Source: Ectothiorhodospiraceae bacterium
Lineage (GTDB): Bacteria > Pseudomonadota > Gammaproteobacteria > Nitrococcales > Aquisalimonadaceae
Assembly: GCA_003565775.1 (NCBI GenBank)
Contig: PXAT01000085.1
Location: forward strand, 1 to 64,000
Reading direction: 5' to 3'
DNA: 64,000 nt
The notes below the pieces were generated by a model. That model saw nothing but the letters and a program-made list of their open reading frames with translations, searched no databases and was not told the origin of the DNA. The translations under genes and the position numbers were made by a program. Positions 36,406-44,493 of the stretch are shown one piece after another. Position 1 is the stretch's first letter. Each line of letters begins with the position of its first letter.

Positions 36406-37428
36406 ATGCAGTGGCGTTTTGGCTTGCTTGCAGTATCCCTTTTTGCCCTGGCCGCCTGTTCAGACGGTCCTGACAATGGCACACAGACCTGGGATTTCGG
36501 TCTCGAGGAAATCGAAGGCAGTGTGCAGCACGAATATGCCGTGCGGTTTGCCGAGCTGGTGCAGGAGCGTACCGACGGCGAAGTCGAGGTTCGGATCTAC
36601 CCCTACGGCCGGCTCGGCGGGCTCACCGACATTTACGACCAGGTTCAGGACGGTGCCATTGACCTGGCCTTCGGTTCCGGCTTTCTCGGTGGCACCGTGC
36701 CGGAAAGCCAGCTGTTCAGCCTCAACTTCATCCTCAGCGAAGACGAGCATCTGAATGCGCGCGTGCTGAACTCCGATGCGTTCCTCAAGAGTGACGATTT
36801 CCGGGATTCGTTCCGGGATCGGGATCTGCACCCGATCGCGGTGGTTCCGGAAGGCTGGCAGGTCTGGACCGCCAACAAGGAAATCCGTACGCCGGATGAT
36901 TTCAGCGGTGTGGCTATCCGCACCATGGACAATCGTCTGCTGCGCGAGACCTACAGGGCCTATGGCGCCGATCCGACCACCATGGAATACGGCGAGATCT
37001 ACAGCGGCCTGCAGTTGGGCCAGATCGACGCCAACATCCAGCCGGTGTTTGCGCACGAGGAAATGGACTTCTACCAGGTGCAGGACTACATGATCTTCGC
37101 CAACCAGGCGCAGTTCATTGCCACCTTCATGGGTAATCGCGACTGGTACGACGGTCTGTCCGACGAGCACCGCGATATGCTTAACGATATCGCCGCCGAA
37201 ATGGTGGACTACATCCATGACGTTCAGGTGCGTCTGAATGAAGAACGCATGGAAACCATCACCAGCGAAAGCGATATCGAGGTGATCGAACTCAGCGCCG
37301 AGGAACGCGAAGCGTTTCGTGAGCTCAGCGTGCCGGTTCGTGACGTCTTTGTTGACATGACCGGTGATCGGGGCGAGCGACTGCTCAGTCTGCTGCTCGA
37401 GGAAATCGAGGCAGCTCAGGACGACTAG
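36406..37428 (+). CDS. TRAP transporter substrate-binding protein (DctP-like), lipoprotein
   Basis: A 340-residue periplasmic binding protein with a lipobox LAAC (Cys about residue 18). TRAP-type features are YAVRFAELVQERTDGEVEVR, YPYGRLGGLTDIYDQVQDGAIDLAFG and GFSGVAIRT-like DDFSGVAIRTMDNRLLRETY with the ligand arginine. GGAGG lies about 6 nt before the ATG. It is transcribed away from its two permease genes. A terminator follows at 37456. Confidence 0.9.
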   Translation: MQWRFGLLAVSLFALAACSDGPDNGTQTWDFGLEEIEGSVQHEYAVRFAELVQERTDGEVEVRIYPYGRLGGLTDIYDQVQDGAIDLAFGSGFLGGTVPESQLFSLNFILSEDEHLNARVLNSDAFLKSDDFRDSFRDRDLHPIAVVPEGWQVWTANKEIRTPDDFSGVAIRTMDNRLLRETYRAYGADPTTMEYGEIYSGLQLGQIDANIQPVFAHEEMDFYQVQDYMIFANQAQFIATFMGNRDWYDGLSDEHRDMLNDIAAEMVDYIHDVQVRLNEERMETITSESDIEVIELSAEEREAFRELSVPVRDVFVDMTGDRGERLLSLLLEEIEAAQDD

Positions 37429-37455
37429 TCCGCTCCGCGCAGGTTGGTTGATCAC

Positions 37456-37503
37456 CGGGGCGCCCGGGGGCTCATGCAGTGAGTCCCGGGCGCCCCGACT
37501 TTT
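37456..37503 (+). terminator. Intrinsic terminator after dctP
   Basis: A long GC-rich stem, GGGGCGCCCGGG / CCCGGGCGCCCC, is followed by CTTTTAA. It lies 28 nt after the dctP stop. Confidence 0.8.
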
Positions 37504-37520
37504 AACGGGGATGAAATCTT

Positions 37521-38081
37521 ATGCCGACGATTGCCGATTCCACCGTTCTGGTGAACGGTTCAGAAGCTCCCGCGTTTCGCCTGAAAGAAGCCGAGGGGGG
37601 CGTGGTGGCACGTGACGATTTTTCCGATTCGAACGCCCTGCTGGTGGCATTCATCTGCAATCACTGCCCGTATGTGGTTCACATCAGTTCCGCGCTTGCC
37701 AGTTTCGCCCGTGAGTTCATGCCCCGCGGTCTGTCCGTAGTGGCGATCAATGCCAATGACGCGGTGCGTTATCCGGCGGACAGCTTCGAGGCCATGGCCG
37801 AGGAGAAGCGGCGAGCCGGTTACCCGTTCCCGTATCTGCATGACGAGACCCAGGAGGTCGCCAAAGCCTACGGGGCGGTCTGCACGCCGGACCTTTTCCT
37901 GTTCGACGACGAGATGAAGCTGGTCTATCGCGGGCGTTTCGACGACAGCACCCCGGGCAACAAGCGCCCGGTCACCGGTGATGATCTGCGCGATGCGGTG
38001 ACCGCACTGCTTACCGGCAAGGCCCTGCCGGAAGATCCGCAGCCCAGCATGGGCTGCAGCATCAAGTGGAAGGAAGCCTGA
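37521..38081 (+). CDS. Thioredoxin-fold redoxin family protein
   Basis: A 186-residue cytoplasmic protein of the AhpC/TSA-like redoxin group. The active-site-like stretch is FICNHCPYVVH (CNHC, about residues 47-50), then VVAINANDAVRYPADSFE and GAVCTPDLFLFD with the cis-proline region. It ends with QPSMGCSIKWK. This family (PRX-like1) is common, but its substrate is unknown. It has its own weak ribosome site; no signal peptide is visible. Confidence 0.85.
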   Translation: MPTIADSTVLVNGSEAPAFRLKEAEGGVVARDDFSDSNALLVAFICNHCPYVVHISSALASFAREFMPRGLSVVAINANDAVRYPADSFEAMAEEKRRAGYPFPYLHDETQEVAKAYGAVCTPDLFLFDDEMKLVYRGRFDDSTPGNKRPVTGDDLRDAVTALLTGKALPEDPQPSMGCSIKWKEA

Positions 38082-38185
38082 GTGTTTCCTCGGCGGGGCA
38101 ATCACGGTCGGCGACGTCACGTTGATGGAACAGCGTCGGCGGGCAGCCGTCAGGCGGACGACGGTTCGCCGCTTCCCGCGATTGC

Positions 38186-38200
38186 TGGCACGTAGTTTGC
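38186..38200 (+). promoter_or_regulatory. Sigma-54 promoter before the small RNA candidate
   Basis: TGGCAC-GTAGT-TTGC, with a following T, matches the -24/-12 consensus with exact GG-N10-GC spacing. The predicted start of transcription is about position 38212. No protein-coding frame follows; the next strong signal is the terminator at 38312-38341. Confidence 0.75.
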
Positions 38201-38211
38201 TGCGGGAGAAG

Positions 38212-38341
38212 AGGGAAGTGTCGATGAGCCTCTTCGGCTGACGTCCTGCGTCGGACCGGTTCTTTCGGTACTTCTTATCAAGGCTTCTTCTGAGCCGGCA
38301 AACGGCTGTTCGAGGGGATGGTGACATCCCCTCTTTTTTTT
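38212..38341 (+). ncRNA. Candidate sigma-54-dependent small RNA, about 130 nt
   Basis: The stretch is bounded by a consensus sigma-54 promoter and a perfect intrinsic terminator. It can fold into a row of short hairpins: AGCC/GGCT with loop UCUUC (38227-38239), GUCC/GGAC (38243-38256), ACCG/CGGU with loop GUUCUUU (38255-38269), GGCU/AGCC with loop UCUUCUG (38282-38296) and AGCCG/CGGCU (38293-38307). The fourth and fifth share the AGCC strand, so they exclude each other. Pyrimidine loops and linkers repeat CUUCUU, which could pair with ribosome-binding sites. The architecture recalls the sigma-54-driven Qrr RNAs, but no sequence relation is claimed. Confidence 0.55.
38312..38341 (+). terminator. 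Strong intrinsic terminator
   Basis: A perfect 9-bp stem, GAGGGGATG / CATCCCCTC, with loop GTGA is followed by eight T. It would end either the small RNA candidate or a long read-through of the redoxin gene. Confidence 0.92.
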
Positions 38342-38739
38342 GCCTGAAAACCGGGCTGTCCTCCGACAGCCTGTCGGGTACCTCCATCCTGCTCTCTTTG
38401 GCAGTCCGCGAAATGTCGCCGGACATCCGCTATGATCCAAAAAGGGCCTGATTGGAACGACTGCAAAAAAGGGTTGGGGAAAGGCGCACTCTATATCCCA
38501 GGCTGCCGCGGGAATAGATCACGGTCTCCGCAAAGCCCACCTCGTTATCAGGCTTCATCGCCAGCCTCCCGGGCCACTGCCGGCCCGCGCAGGCGTGGCA
38601 TTCGGCTCGATAAAAAAAAGACAGATGCGATTCACGGGATCTCGAGAAACATTCCGTCATGGCGATCCGCCGGCCTTCACACGGTCGATTCCGAGGATGC
38701 CCGTATCCGAGATGATTAAAAGAAAGGAGGAACCCTCTC
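38342..38739. other. Gene-free stretch before the TonB receptor
   Basis: About 400 nt without a credible gene. An eroded repeat end lies at 38508-38525. The TonB receptor ribosome site AAGGAGG is at its right edge. No riboswitch could be recognised. Confidence 0.5.
38508..38525 (-). repeat. Repeat copy M, eroded end
   Basis: GCGGGAATAGATCACGGT is the reverse complement of the TGATCTATTCCCGC end seen in copy G. Only this short end is recognisable. Confidence 0.45.
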
Positions 38740-40779
38740 ATGTCGCCCCGTCCCAACTCCCTGTCGGCGCTGGCCCTCGTGCTGTCGGCCGGTGCCATCG
38801 GTGTCGCCTCGGCCGAGTCCGTTCGTCTCGATCCGATAACCGTCACCTCGCCGCGCGTCGAGCGCGATATCACCGAGACCCCTCAGGCGGTCAGTGTCAT
38901 TGAACCCGAAGACATTCAGCAGGGCCGCCAGGGACTGCAGCTGGACGAATCCATCAATCGGGTTCCGGGGGTCTTCACCCAGAATCGCTACAACTTCGCC
39001 CAGAACCTCCGGGTCTCGATCCGGGGTTTCGGCGCGCGGGCGCCGTTCGGCATTCGTGGCATCCGGGTGCTGGTGGACGGGATTCCGGAAACGCTGCCCG
39101 ACGGTCAGTCTCAGGTGGATGCCATCGATCTGGAATCCGTCGACCGGATCGAGGTGATTCGCGGACCGTCGTCCGCGCTCTATGGCAATGCGGCCGGCGG
39201 GGTCATCGACATCACCACCATGGAAGGCCCGGATGAGCCTTACGCCGAGCTCCGGACCACCTTCGGCAGCCACAATTTTCAGCGTTACGGTGTCCGCGGT
39301 GGGGGCCGGGTCGGTGACTGGCGGGGTCATATAAGCGCCTGGGAGCTGGCCTACGACGGCTATCGGGATCAGAGCGAGACCCGGAAACGACTGGTTAATG
39401 CGAAGGGTTCCTACGATATCGACGAGGACCGTCGCATCACCGCTGTGGTGACGGCGCTTGACCAGCCGAAGGGTCAGGACCCGGCCGGGCTTGATCGCGA
39501 TCAGGTTCGTGAGGATCGGCGCCAGGCATCCGGCAACGCTCTGGCGCTGGATTCGGGGCAGAGAGTTCGACAACAGCGACTCGGGGTTATTTACGAGGAC
39601 AACGCAGTCTTGCCGGGGCAGATCACTGCCAGGGCTTTTTACACCAACCGTGACTTCCGTCAGCAATTGCCGTTTCCGGGACCCAGTCTGATTCGATTCG
39701 ATCGGGATTTTTATGGTGCTGGTCTTGAATATTCGGATGTAGGCAATCTGTTTGGCGTTGGCACTCGCTACACGGTTGGGGCAGAAGCGCAATGGCAGCG
39801 GGACTCGCGTGATCGATATGTTGTGTTGCCGGGCGCGGGTCGAGTGCGACAAACGCAGGATGCAGTAGAGTCCGCGGAGACGATCGGGCTGTTCGCGCAA
39901 AACGATTTTCTTTTGACCGAGCGCCTGACGGTCACTCTTGGAGGTCGTTTCGACAGGTTGCGACTGAAGATCGATGACCGTCTTGGTAATGGTGCCGCAT
40001 CCGGCCGGGAGTCATTCAGCGAGGCCAGTGGCACCGCGGGCCTGTCCTACAAGCTGTTTCCACAACACACTGTCTACGCAAATGTCGCTACGGCTTTCGA
40101 AAGCCCGTCATTCACCGAATTTTATGATCCGACCGACCCGGATGTTGGCTTCGAGCCCGGTCTTGATCCGCAAAAGGCACTGAATTTCGAGATCGGGATG
40201 AAGGGCTTTCTCGGCGATAACGCCCGATACGAAATTACCGCGTTTACGGTGGAAACCCGGGACGAAATCCTGCAAGTCAGTGAGGATTCGGATACGCCGG
40301 ATCAATTCGAGAACGTGGGGCGTACTCGGCGCAACGGTATCGAGGCCGGTGTTGAATACTTTTTCACTAGCCGCTTCAGCGCTTCCGGGGCGTATACATG
40401 GTCTGACTTCCGGTTTCGGACCAACCAGGGTGATGTGACCGAGCGAGGCAAGCGTTTGCCGGGCCTTCCGCGGCACGCTTTCTTCGGGGAGCTGGCCTGG
40501 CGTGAACCCGGTGGCTTTTACGCCATCGCCGACACGCTGCTGGTCAGCCATGTTTTCGGGGATAACTCCAATGATCGGCGGGTAGCAGGCTATGGCGTCG
40601 TCAACGCGCGCATCGGCACAACGCAGCAGGTCGGTGCCGTGGAGTTCGAGACCTTTATCGCGGTCAACAACATTCTCAACAATGAATATATCGAGAACGT
40701 GCGTGTGAATGCCGGAAGCAACTTCCTCGAACCGGCCCCCGAGCGCAACACCTTTGCCGGCGTCCGCGCCAGGTTCTGA
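38740..40779 (+). CDS. TonB-dependent outer-membrane receptor, PqqU/YncD-like
   Basis: A 679-residue receptor. A signal peptide (cleavage near VASA) is followed by a TonB-box-like DPITVTS, a plug domain (about residues 35-160) with [35 protein letters not shown] and [18 protein letters not shown], and a 22-strand barrel ending in ..FAGVRARF. The plug motifs closely match E. coli YncD, recently identified as the PQQ importer PqqU, as I remember that sequence. It lies just upstream of a PQQ-dependent dehydrogenase, so PQQ uptake is the best guess; a lanthanide-chelate receptor is the alternative. Codon use around 39600-40450 looks less GC-rich than its neighbours. GGAGG precedes the ATG. Confidence 0.85.
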   Translation: MSPRPNSLSALALVLSAGAIGVASAESVRLDPITVTSPRVERDITETPQAVSVIEPEDIQQGRQGLQLDESINRVPGVFTQNRYNFAQNLRVSIRGFGARAPFGIRGIRVLVDGIPETLPDGQSQVDAIDLESVDRIEVIRGPSSALYGNAAGGVIDITTMEGPDEPYAELRTTFGSHNFQRYGVRGGGRVGDWRGHISAWELAYDGYRDQSETRKRLVNAKGSYDIDEDRRITAVVTALDQPKGQDPAGLDRDQVREDRRQASGNALALDSGQRVRQQRLGVIYEDNAVLPGQITARAFYTNRDFRQQLPFPGPSLIRFDRDFYGAGLEYSDVGNLFGVGTRYTVGAEAQWQRDSRDRYVVLPGAGRVRQTQDAVESAETIGLFAQNDFLLTERLTVTLGGRFDRLRLKIDDRLGNGAASGRESFSEASGTAGLSYKLFPQHTVYANVATAFESPSFTEFYDPTDPDVGFEPGLDPQKALNFEIGMKGFLGDNARYEITAFTVETRDEILQVSEDSDTPDQFENVGRTRRNGIEAGVEYFFTSRFSASGAYTWSDFRFRTNQGDVTERGKRLPGLPRHAFFGELAWREPGGFYAIADTLLVSHVFGDNSNDRRVAGYGVVNARIGTTQQVGAVEFETFIAVNNILNNEYIENVRVNAGSNFLEPAPERNTFAGVRARF

Positions 40780-40803
40780 GCCATCGCCGAAGCTGTTTCG
40801 TTG

Positions 40804-40839
40804 AAAGCAAAGGCCCCGCTTCGACGGGGCCTTTGCTTT
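40804..40839. terminator. Intrinsic terminator after the TonB receptor
   Basis: A perfect 15-bp stem, AAAGCAAAGGCCCCG / CGGGGCCTTTGCTTT, with a 6-nt loop lies 24 nt after the stop. It separates the receptor transcript from the dehydrogenase promoter. Confidence 0.85.
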
Positions 40840-40899
40840 GTGGCGTCCCGGTTCTGGCACAGCCGGTTCAAGCAGGAGCACTGGAGGTGACCCGCTACC

Positions 40900-40915
40900 G
40901 TGACACTCCCGTCAC
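40900..40915. promoter_or_regulatory. Candidate enhancer site GTGAC-N6-GTCAC
   Basis: A 5-bp inverted repeat lies 51 nt upstream of the sigma-54 promoter. Its position suits a binding site for the AcoR-type activator encoded at 46935-48908. The assignment is inferred. Confidence 0.4.
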
Positions 40916-40966
40916 CCGAAGCTGGCAAGCGATGGAAAGCTCGCGTCTGCCCGACACCCCATCGCT

Positions 40967-40981
40967 TGGCACCGGTCTTGC
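40967..40981 (+). promoter_or_regulatory. Sigma-54 promoter of the alcohol dehydrogenase operon
   Basis: TGGCAC-CGGTC-TTGC, preceded by T and followed by T, is a perfect -24/-12 element with GG-N10-GC spacing. It lies about 85 nt upstream of the dehydrogenase start. It implies RpoN-dependent, activator-driven expression. Confidence 0.85.
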
Positions 40982-41066
40982 TAGACTTGGGGGTGGCCAG
41001 TCGTGGTCCACGGCGACTCCGTGTCGCCACAATCAATATAAATACAGAGGTTGGGAGGATTCTCCA

Positions 41067-42860
41067 ATGCGATTTACCCGAACCCGCAGCATGCTGACTG
41101 CCGGCGCGTCGTCCGCGCTGGTAATGGCAGCGCTGACGTCAGGCAACGTTGTCGCGTCCGACAACGGTCTCGTCACGCAGCAGATGATCAACGAAGATCA
41201 CATGACCACGGACAGCGTTGTGTCCTACGGCATGGGTCCGCATCACCAGCGTTACAGCACGCTTGATCAGATCAACCATGACACCGTCGACGCGCTGGTC
41301 CCGGCCTGGGCGTTCTCCTTCGGTGGTGAACAGCAGCGCGGCCAGGAAACGCAGGCGCTGGTGCACGACGGTGTGATGTACATCACCGGCTCCTACTCCC
41401 GCATGTGGGCGCTGGACGCCAAGAGCGGTCAGATGAAGTGGTCCTACGAGCACCGCCTGCCGGACGGCATCTCGCCGTGCTGTGACGTGGTCAACCGCGG
41501 CGCCGCGATTTACGACGATCTGGTTATCTTCGGCACCCTCGACGCCATGATGGTGGCGGTGGACCGGGAAACCGGCCGTGTGCGCTGGCGCGAGAAGATT
41601 GCCGACTATCAGGCCGGCTACTCCTACACGGCAGCGCCGCTGATCGCCAATGATCTGCTGATTCACGGCAACTCCGGCGGCGAATTCGGTGCCGTGGGCA
41701 TGGTCACCGCGCGCGATCCGCGCACCGGTGAAAAGGTCTGGGAACGTCCGGTGGTCGAAGGTCATGTCGGCATGCTGCCGGATGGCTCCGAGTCCATGAC
41801 CGGCGAACTCAACGCCACCTGGGAAGGCGAGACCTGGAAGCAGGGCGGCGGCGCGCCATGGCTGGGTGGCAGCTATGACCCCGAACTGAACCTGATCTAC
41901 ATCGGCACCGGTAATCCGGCACCGTGGAATGCCCACAGCCGTCCGGGTGACAACCTGTATACCTCCACCACGCTGGCGCTCAACGCCGACACCGGCGAGA
42001 TCGTCTGGTATTACCAGACCACCCCGAACGACCACTGGGATTACGACGGCGTCAACGAGGTCGTGCTGTTCGACCTGGATTACGACGGCGAGACTGTGAA
42101 GGCGGCTGCCAAGGCCGACCGCAACGGCTTCTTCTACGTGCTGGATCGGGAATCGGGTGCGCTGTTAAGTGCCGAGAAGTTCGTCAACGAAGTCAGCTGG
42201 GCCGATGGCATCGATCTGGAAACCGGTCGCCCGATCGAGACCGGTAACCGCCCGGGTAATCCGGCCGACGCCGACGGTGAAGAGGGCGAGTCCGTGGTTG
42301 CACGCCCGGCCTTCCTTGGCGGCAAGAACTGGAACCACATGGCCTATAGCCAGCGCACGGGCCTGTTCTATATCCCGACCAACGAGTGGGAAATGGAGAT
42401 CTGGAACGAGCCGGTGACCTATCGCCGTGGTGCCGCCTATCTCGGTGCCGGTTTCACCATCAAGCCCGTCTACGACGACAAGGTCGGCGTGTTGCGTGCG
42501 ATGGATCCGAAGACCGGTGAAATCAAGTACGAAGTGCCGAACCCGACGCCGTTGTGGTCCAGTGTTCTGACCACCGCCGGCGGACTGGTCTTCTACGGAA
42601 CCCCCGAGGGTTACCTGAAGGCCATCTGCGACGAAACCGGCAAGGAAATGTGGAAGTTCCAGACCGGCTCCGGTGTTGTCGGTCAGCCCGTGACCTGGGA
42701 GATGGATGGTGAGCAGTACATCACCGTTGCTTCCGGTTGGGGTGGCGCCGTTCCGTTGTGGGGCGGTGAAATCGGCCCGCTGGTCAGTCATATCACCCAG
42801 GGTGGCATGATGTGGACCTTCAAGCTGGCCGACATCCGGTCCGCTGCGGCGAGTCGCTAA
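41067..42860 (+). CDS. PQQ-dependent alcohol dehydrogenase with lanthanide-type active site (XoxF/PedH-like)
   Basis: A 597-residue periplasmic quinoprotein with an N-terminal signal (cleavage near VVAS) and an eight-bladed propeller. The vicinal disulphide cysteines are C138-C139. The metal ligands correspond to E206 (GGEFG) and N283 (TGNPAPWN), and the catalytic base is D325. Two residues later D327 gives the W-D-Y-D pattern (NDHWDYDG). XoxF and PedH enzymes have this extra Asp, while calcium enzymes have Ala or Ser, so lanthanide dependence is predicted. It oxidises alcohols and passes electrons to the cytochrome encoded next. GGGAGG precedes the ATG. A frame extending upstream to 40833 crosses the promoter and is not coding. 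Confidence 0.92.
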   Translation: MRFTRTRSMLTAGASSALVMAALTSGNVVASDNGLVTQQMINEDHMTTDSVVSYGMGPHHQRYSTLDQINHDTVDALVPAWAFSFGGEQQRGQETQALVHDGVMYITGSYSRMWALDAKSGQMKWSYEHRLPDGISPCCDVVNRGAAIYDDLVIFGTLDAMMVAVDRETGRVRWREKIADYQAGYSYTAAPLIANDLLIHGNSGGEFGAVGMVTARDPRTGEKVWERPVVEGHVGMLPDGSESMTGELNATWEGETWKQGGGAPWLGGSYDPELNLIYIGTGNPAPWNAHSRPGDNLYTSTTLALNADTGEIVWYYQTTPNDHWDYDGVNEVVLFDLDYDGETVKAAAKADRNGFFYVLDRESGALLSAEKFVNEVSWADGIDLETGRPIETGNRPGNPADADGEEGESVVARPAFLGGKNWNHMAYSQRTGLFYIPTNEWEMEIWNEPVTYRRGAAYLGAGFTIKPVYDDKVGVLRAMDPKTGEIKYEVPNPTPLWSSVLTTAGGLVFYGTPEGYLKAICDETGKEMWKFQTGSGVVGQPVTWEMDGEQYITVASGWGGAVPLWGGEIGPLVSHITQGGMMWTFKLADIRSAAASR

Positions 42861-42872
42861 GCAGGGAACCAA

Positions 42873-42915
42873 AGACCGAACATCGGAATCTATCCGATGT
42901 TCGGTCTGTCTTTTT
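42873..42915 (+). terminator. Intrinsic terminator/attenuator between dehydrogenase and cytochrome genes
   Basis: A 14-bp stem, AGACCGAACATCGG / CCGATGTTCGGTCT, is followed by GTCTTTTTC. It should end most dehydrogenase transcripts, leaving less read-through for the genes after it. Confidence 0.85.
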
Positions 42916-42942
42916 CAGAGATCATCACTAATAGGTACAAGC

Positions 42943-43392
42943 ATGATGCATCACCTCAAGCGCGTTTCAGTAGCGGCCCTGGTTGTGGGCGGATTTCTTT
43001 TTGCTGCAGGGACGCTGCATGCACACGGGGATGTGAATCCTCAGCCGGTGGCAACGGACGGTCTGCCGGAGCTGGGCGAATGGAAGGACGAAAACCCCTA
43101 CCGTGATCTGGAGGGTGACGAATACGATCTGGCCGTGCGCATCGGCCAGCGTGGCTACCAGGCGAACTGTGCGGCCTGCCACGGCCTCGGCGGTGTTTCC
43201 GGGGGCATTGCTCCGGACCTGCGCATGCTGGAGCCGGGATTCGATGATGCCTACTACGTCGAAAAGGTGCGCAAGGGCGCCCGCGGCATGCCGGCCTTCG
43301 ACGGCGTCCTCGATCAGGAAGCCCTCTGGGCAATCAAGACCTGGCTCGAAACCATGCATGACGAAGCCATGGAGCAGCGTTATGGGCGTTAG
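42943..43392 (+). CDS. Cytochrome c-550, PedF-type
   Basis: A 149-residue periplasmic monohaem cytochrome with a signal peptide ending near LHAHG. The mature start HGDVNPQPVATDGL is characteristic of PedF. The haem site is CAACH and the distal methionine lies in RGMPAF. It should accept electrons from the PQQ dehydrogenase and pass them to the terminal oxidase. Its stop overlaps the next gene by 11 nt. Confidence 0.88.
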   Translation: MMHHLKRVSVAALVVGGFLFAAGTLHAHGDVNPQPVATDGLPELGEWKDENPYRDLEGDEYDLAVRIGQRGYQANCAACHGLGGVSGGIAPDLRMLEPGFDDAYYVEKVRKGARGMPAFDGVLDQEALWAIKTWLETMHDEAMEQRYGR

Positions 43393-44392
43393 GAATGCAC
43401 TTGTCTCGGCCCTTGCGACCGTCGCCCTGATGGCGTCAAGCGGTGTTGGCGCCGAGCGGCTGGACGAAATCCGCGATGGTGGCACCCTGAAGATCGCGCT
43501 GTATAACGACTTTACGCCGTACTCCTGCGTTGGCCTCGAACGGGATCTGACCGGTGTCGACGTGGAACTGGCGAATGCCCTCGGCGAAAAGCTCGGCATG
43601 AACGTGGAACTGTTCGGCTTCAGTGCAGGCGACTCCATGGACAACGACCTGCAGCGGCTGATGGACGAAGAGCGGGACGATAGCTGGCGCGATGACTATT
43701 TCCCGGATCGGGCACCGGACATCATGATGCATGTGCCCATCGATCCGGTGTTTGCCGGTCGCAATCCGGAATACGAGTTCACTGCCGGTTATTTCCACGA
43801 AGCCATGGCGGTGCTCTATGACCGCGAGCGGCTTGGTGAGCTGCCGTCTGTCATCAACACCCCGGATCCGTTCCTCGGAGAGCGTCTGGGCGTCGAGATG
43901 TACACGCTGAGCTATGTGTTCCTGACCAACGGTTTCGACGGGCGCCTGCGAGACACCACGGTGAATCACACCAGTGTGGTGGAAGCCGTGGAATCGATGC
44001 TCAAGGGCAACGTGTCGGCGGTCATGGCGCCGCGTGGCGAACTGCATGCGGCGCTCGCCACGTTCCCGGACGCCGAAGGCAGTTTCGGCATGAGCGGCCT
44101 GGACGATCTGTTCCGCACCGACCGTGTCCGCAGCCAGTGGGACGTGGGCGTTGCCATGCAGAGCGGTAATCCCGGCTTGCAGAGCGCGGTGGAACAGGCA
44201 ATGGCCGAGCTGATCGACGACGGTACGGTTGCCGATATCTTCGATCAGTACGGCATTGCCTGGACCGCAGCGCGTGGCGACGCATCCGGCAACGGCCAGA
44301 TGCCGGCCGGCGACGGGCCGGCCGGTGTTACCCGGCTCGGGCTGGATCGCAGTCGTGTCTGTCGGGCGACATTGCCGGCGGGTCTTTACTGA
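43382..44392 (+). CDS. Quinoprotein-associated periplasmic binding protein (MxaJ/XoxJ/PedG-like)
   Basis: A 336-residue family-3 solute-binding-like protein with a signal peptide (cleavage near GVGA). The binding-protein core shows GTLKIALYNDFTPYSC, LTGVDVELANALGEKLGM and DIMMHVPIDPVF, as in the MxaJ/XoxJ proteins that accompany PQQ alcohol dehydrogenases. XoxJ has been proposed to help activate the dehydrogenase rather than transport. The ATG at 43382 lies inside the cytochrome gene, with GGAG upstream. No transporter partner genes are present. Confidence 0.86.
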   Translation: MGVRNALVSALATVALMASSGVGAERLDEIRDGGTLKIALYNDFTPYSCVGLERDLTGVDVELANALGEKLGMNVELFGFSAGDSMDNDLQRLMDEERDDSWRDDYFPDRAPDIMMHVPIDPVFAGRNPEYEFTAGYFHEAMAVLYDRERLGELPSVINTPDPFLGERLGVEMYTLSYVFLTNGFDGRLRDTTVNHTSVVEAVESMLKGNVSAVMAPRGELHAALATFPDAEGSFGMSGLDDLFRTDRVRSQWDVGVAMQSGNPGLQSAVEQAMAELIDDGTVADIFDQYGIAWTAARGDASGNGQMPAGDGPAGVTRLGLDRSRVCRATLPAGLY

Positions 44393-44442
44393 CATCATGG
44401 CGTGACGACGTCTCCAGACGCGGGGCGCGTTATGTTATGAAG

Positions 44443-44475
44443 AAGCCGTCGGATCCTGCGATCCGGCGGCTTTTT
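44443..44475 (+). terminator. Intrinsic terminator/attenuator before the SoxYZ-like gene
   Basis: The stem AAGCCGTCGGATC / GATCCGGCGGCTT (one G-T pair, loop CTGC) is followed by TTTTTGA. It lies 50 nt after the binding-protein stop and directly before the next start. Confidence 0.8.
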
Positions 44476-44493
44476 GACATGGAGCGGACAACC

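Noticed and set aside
38530-38620. A possible cobalamin riboswitch before the TonB receptor (GGCCACTGCCGG)
   Set aside because: The conserved B12-box and the surrounding helices could not be laid out, and the match is a short GC-rich string only.
38432-38719. A 95-residue frame before the TonB receptor
   Set aside because: No ribosome site, basic shadow composition, and it runs through an eroded repeat end.
40853-40868. A second sigma-54-like string TGGCACAGCCGGTTC before the dehydrogenase
   Set aside because: The -12 element is GTTC rather than TTGC, so the GC is lost.
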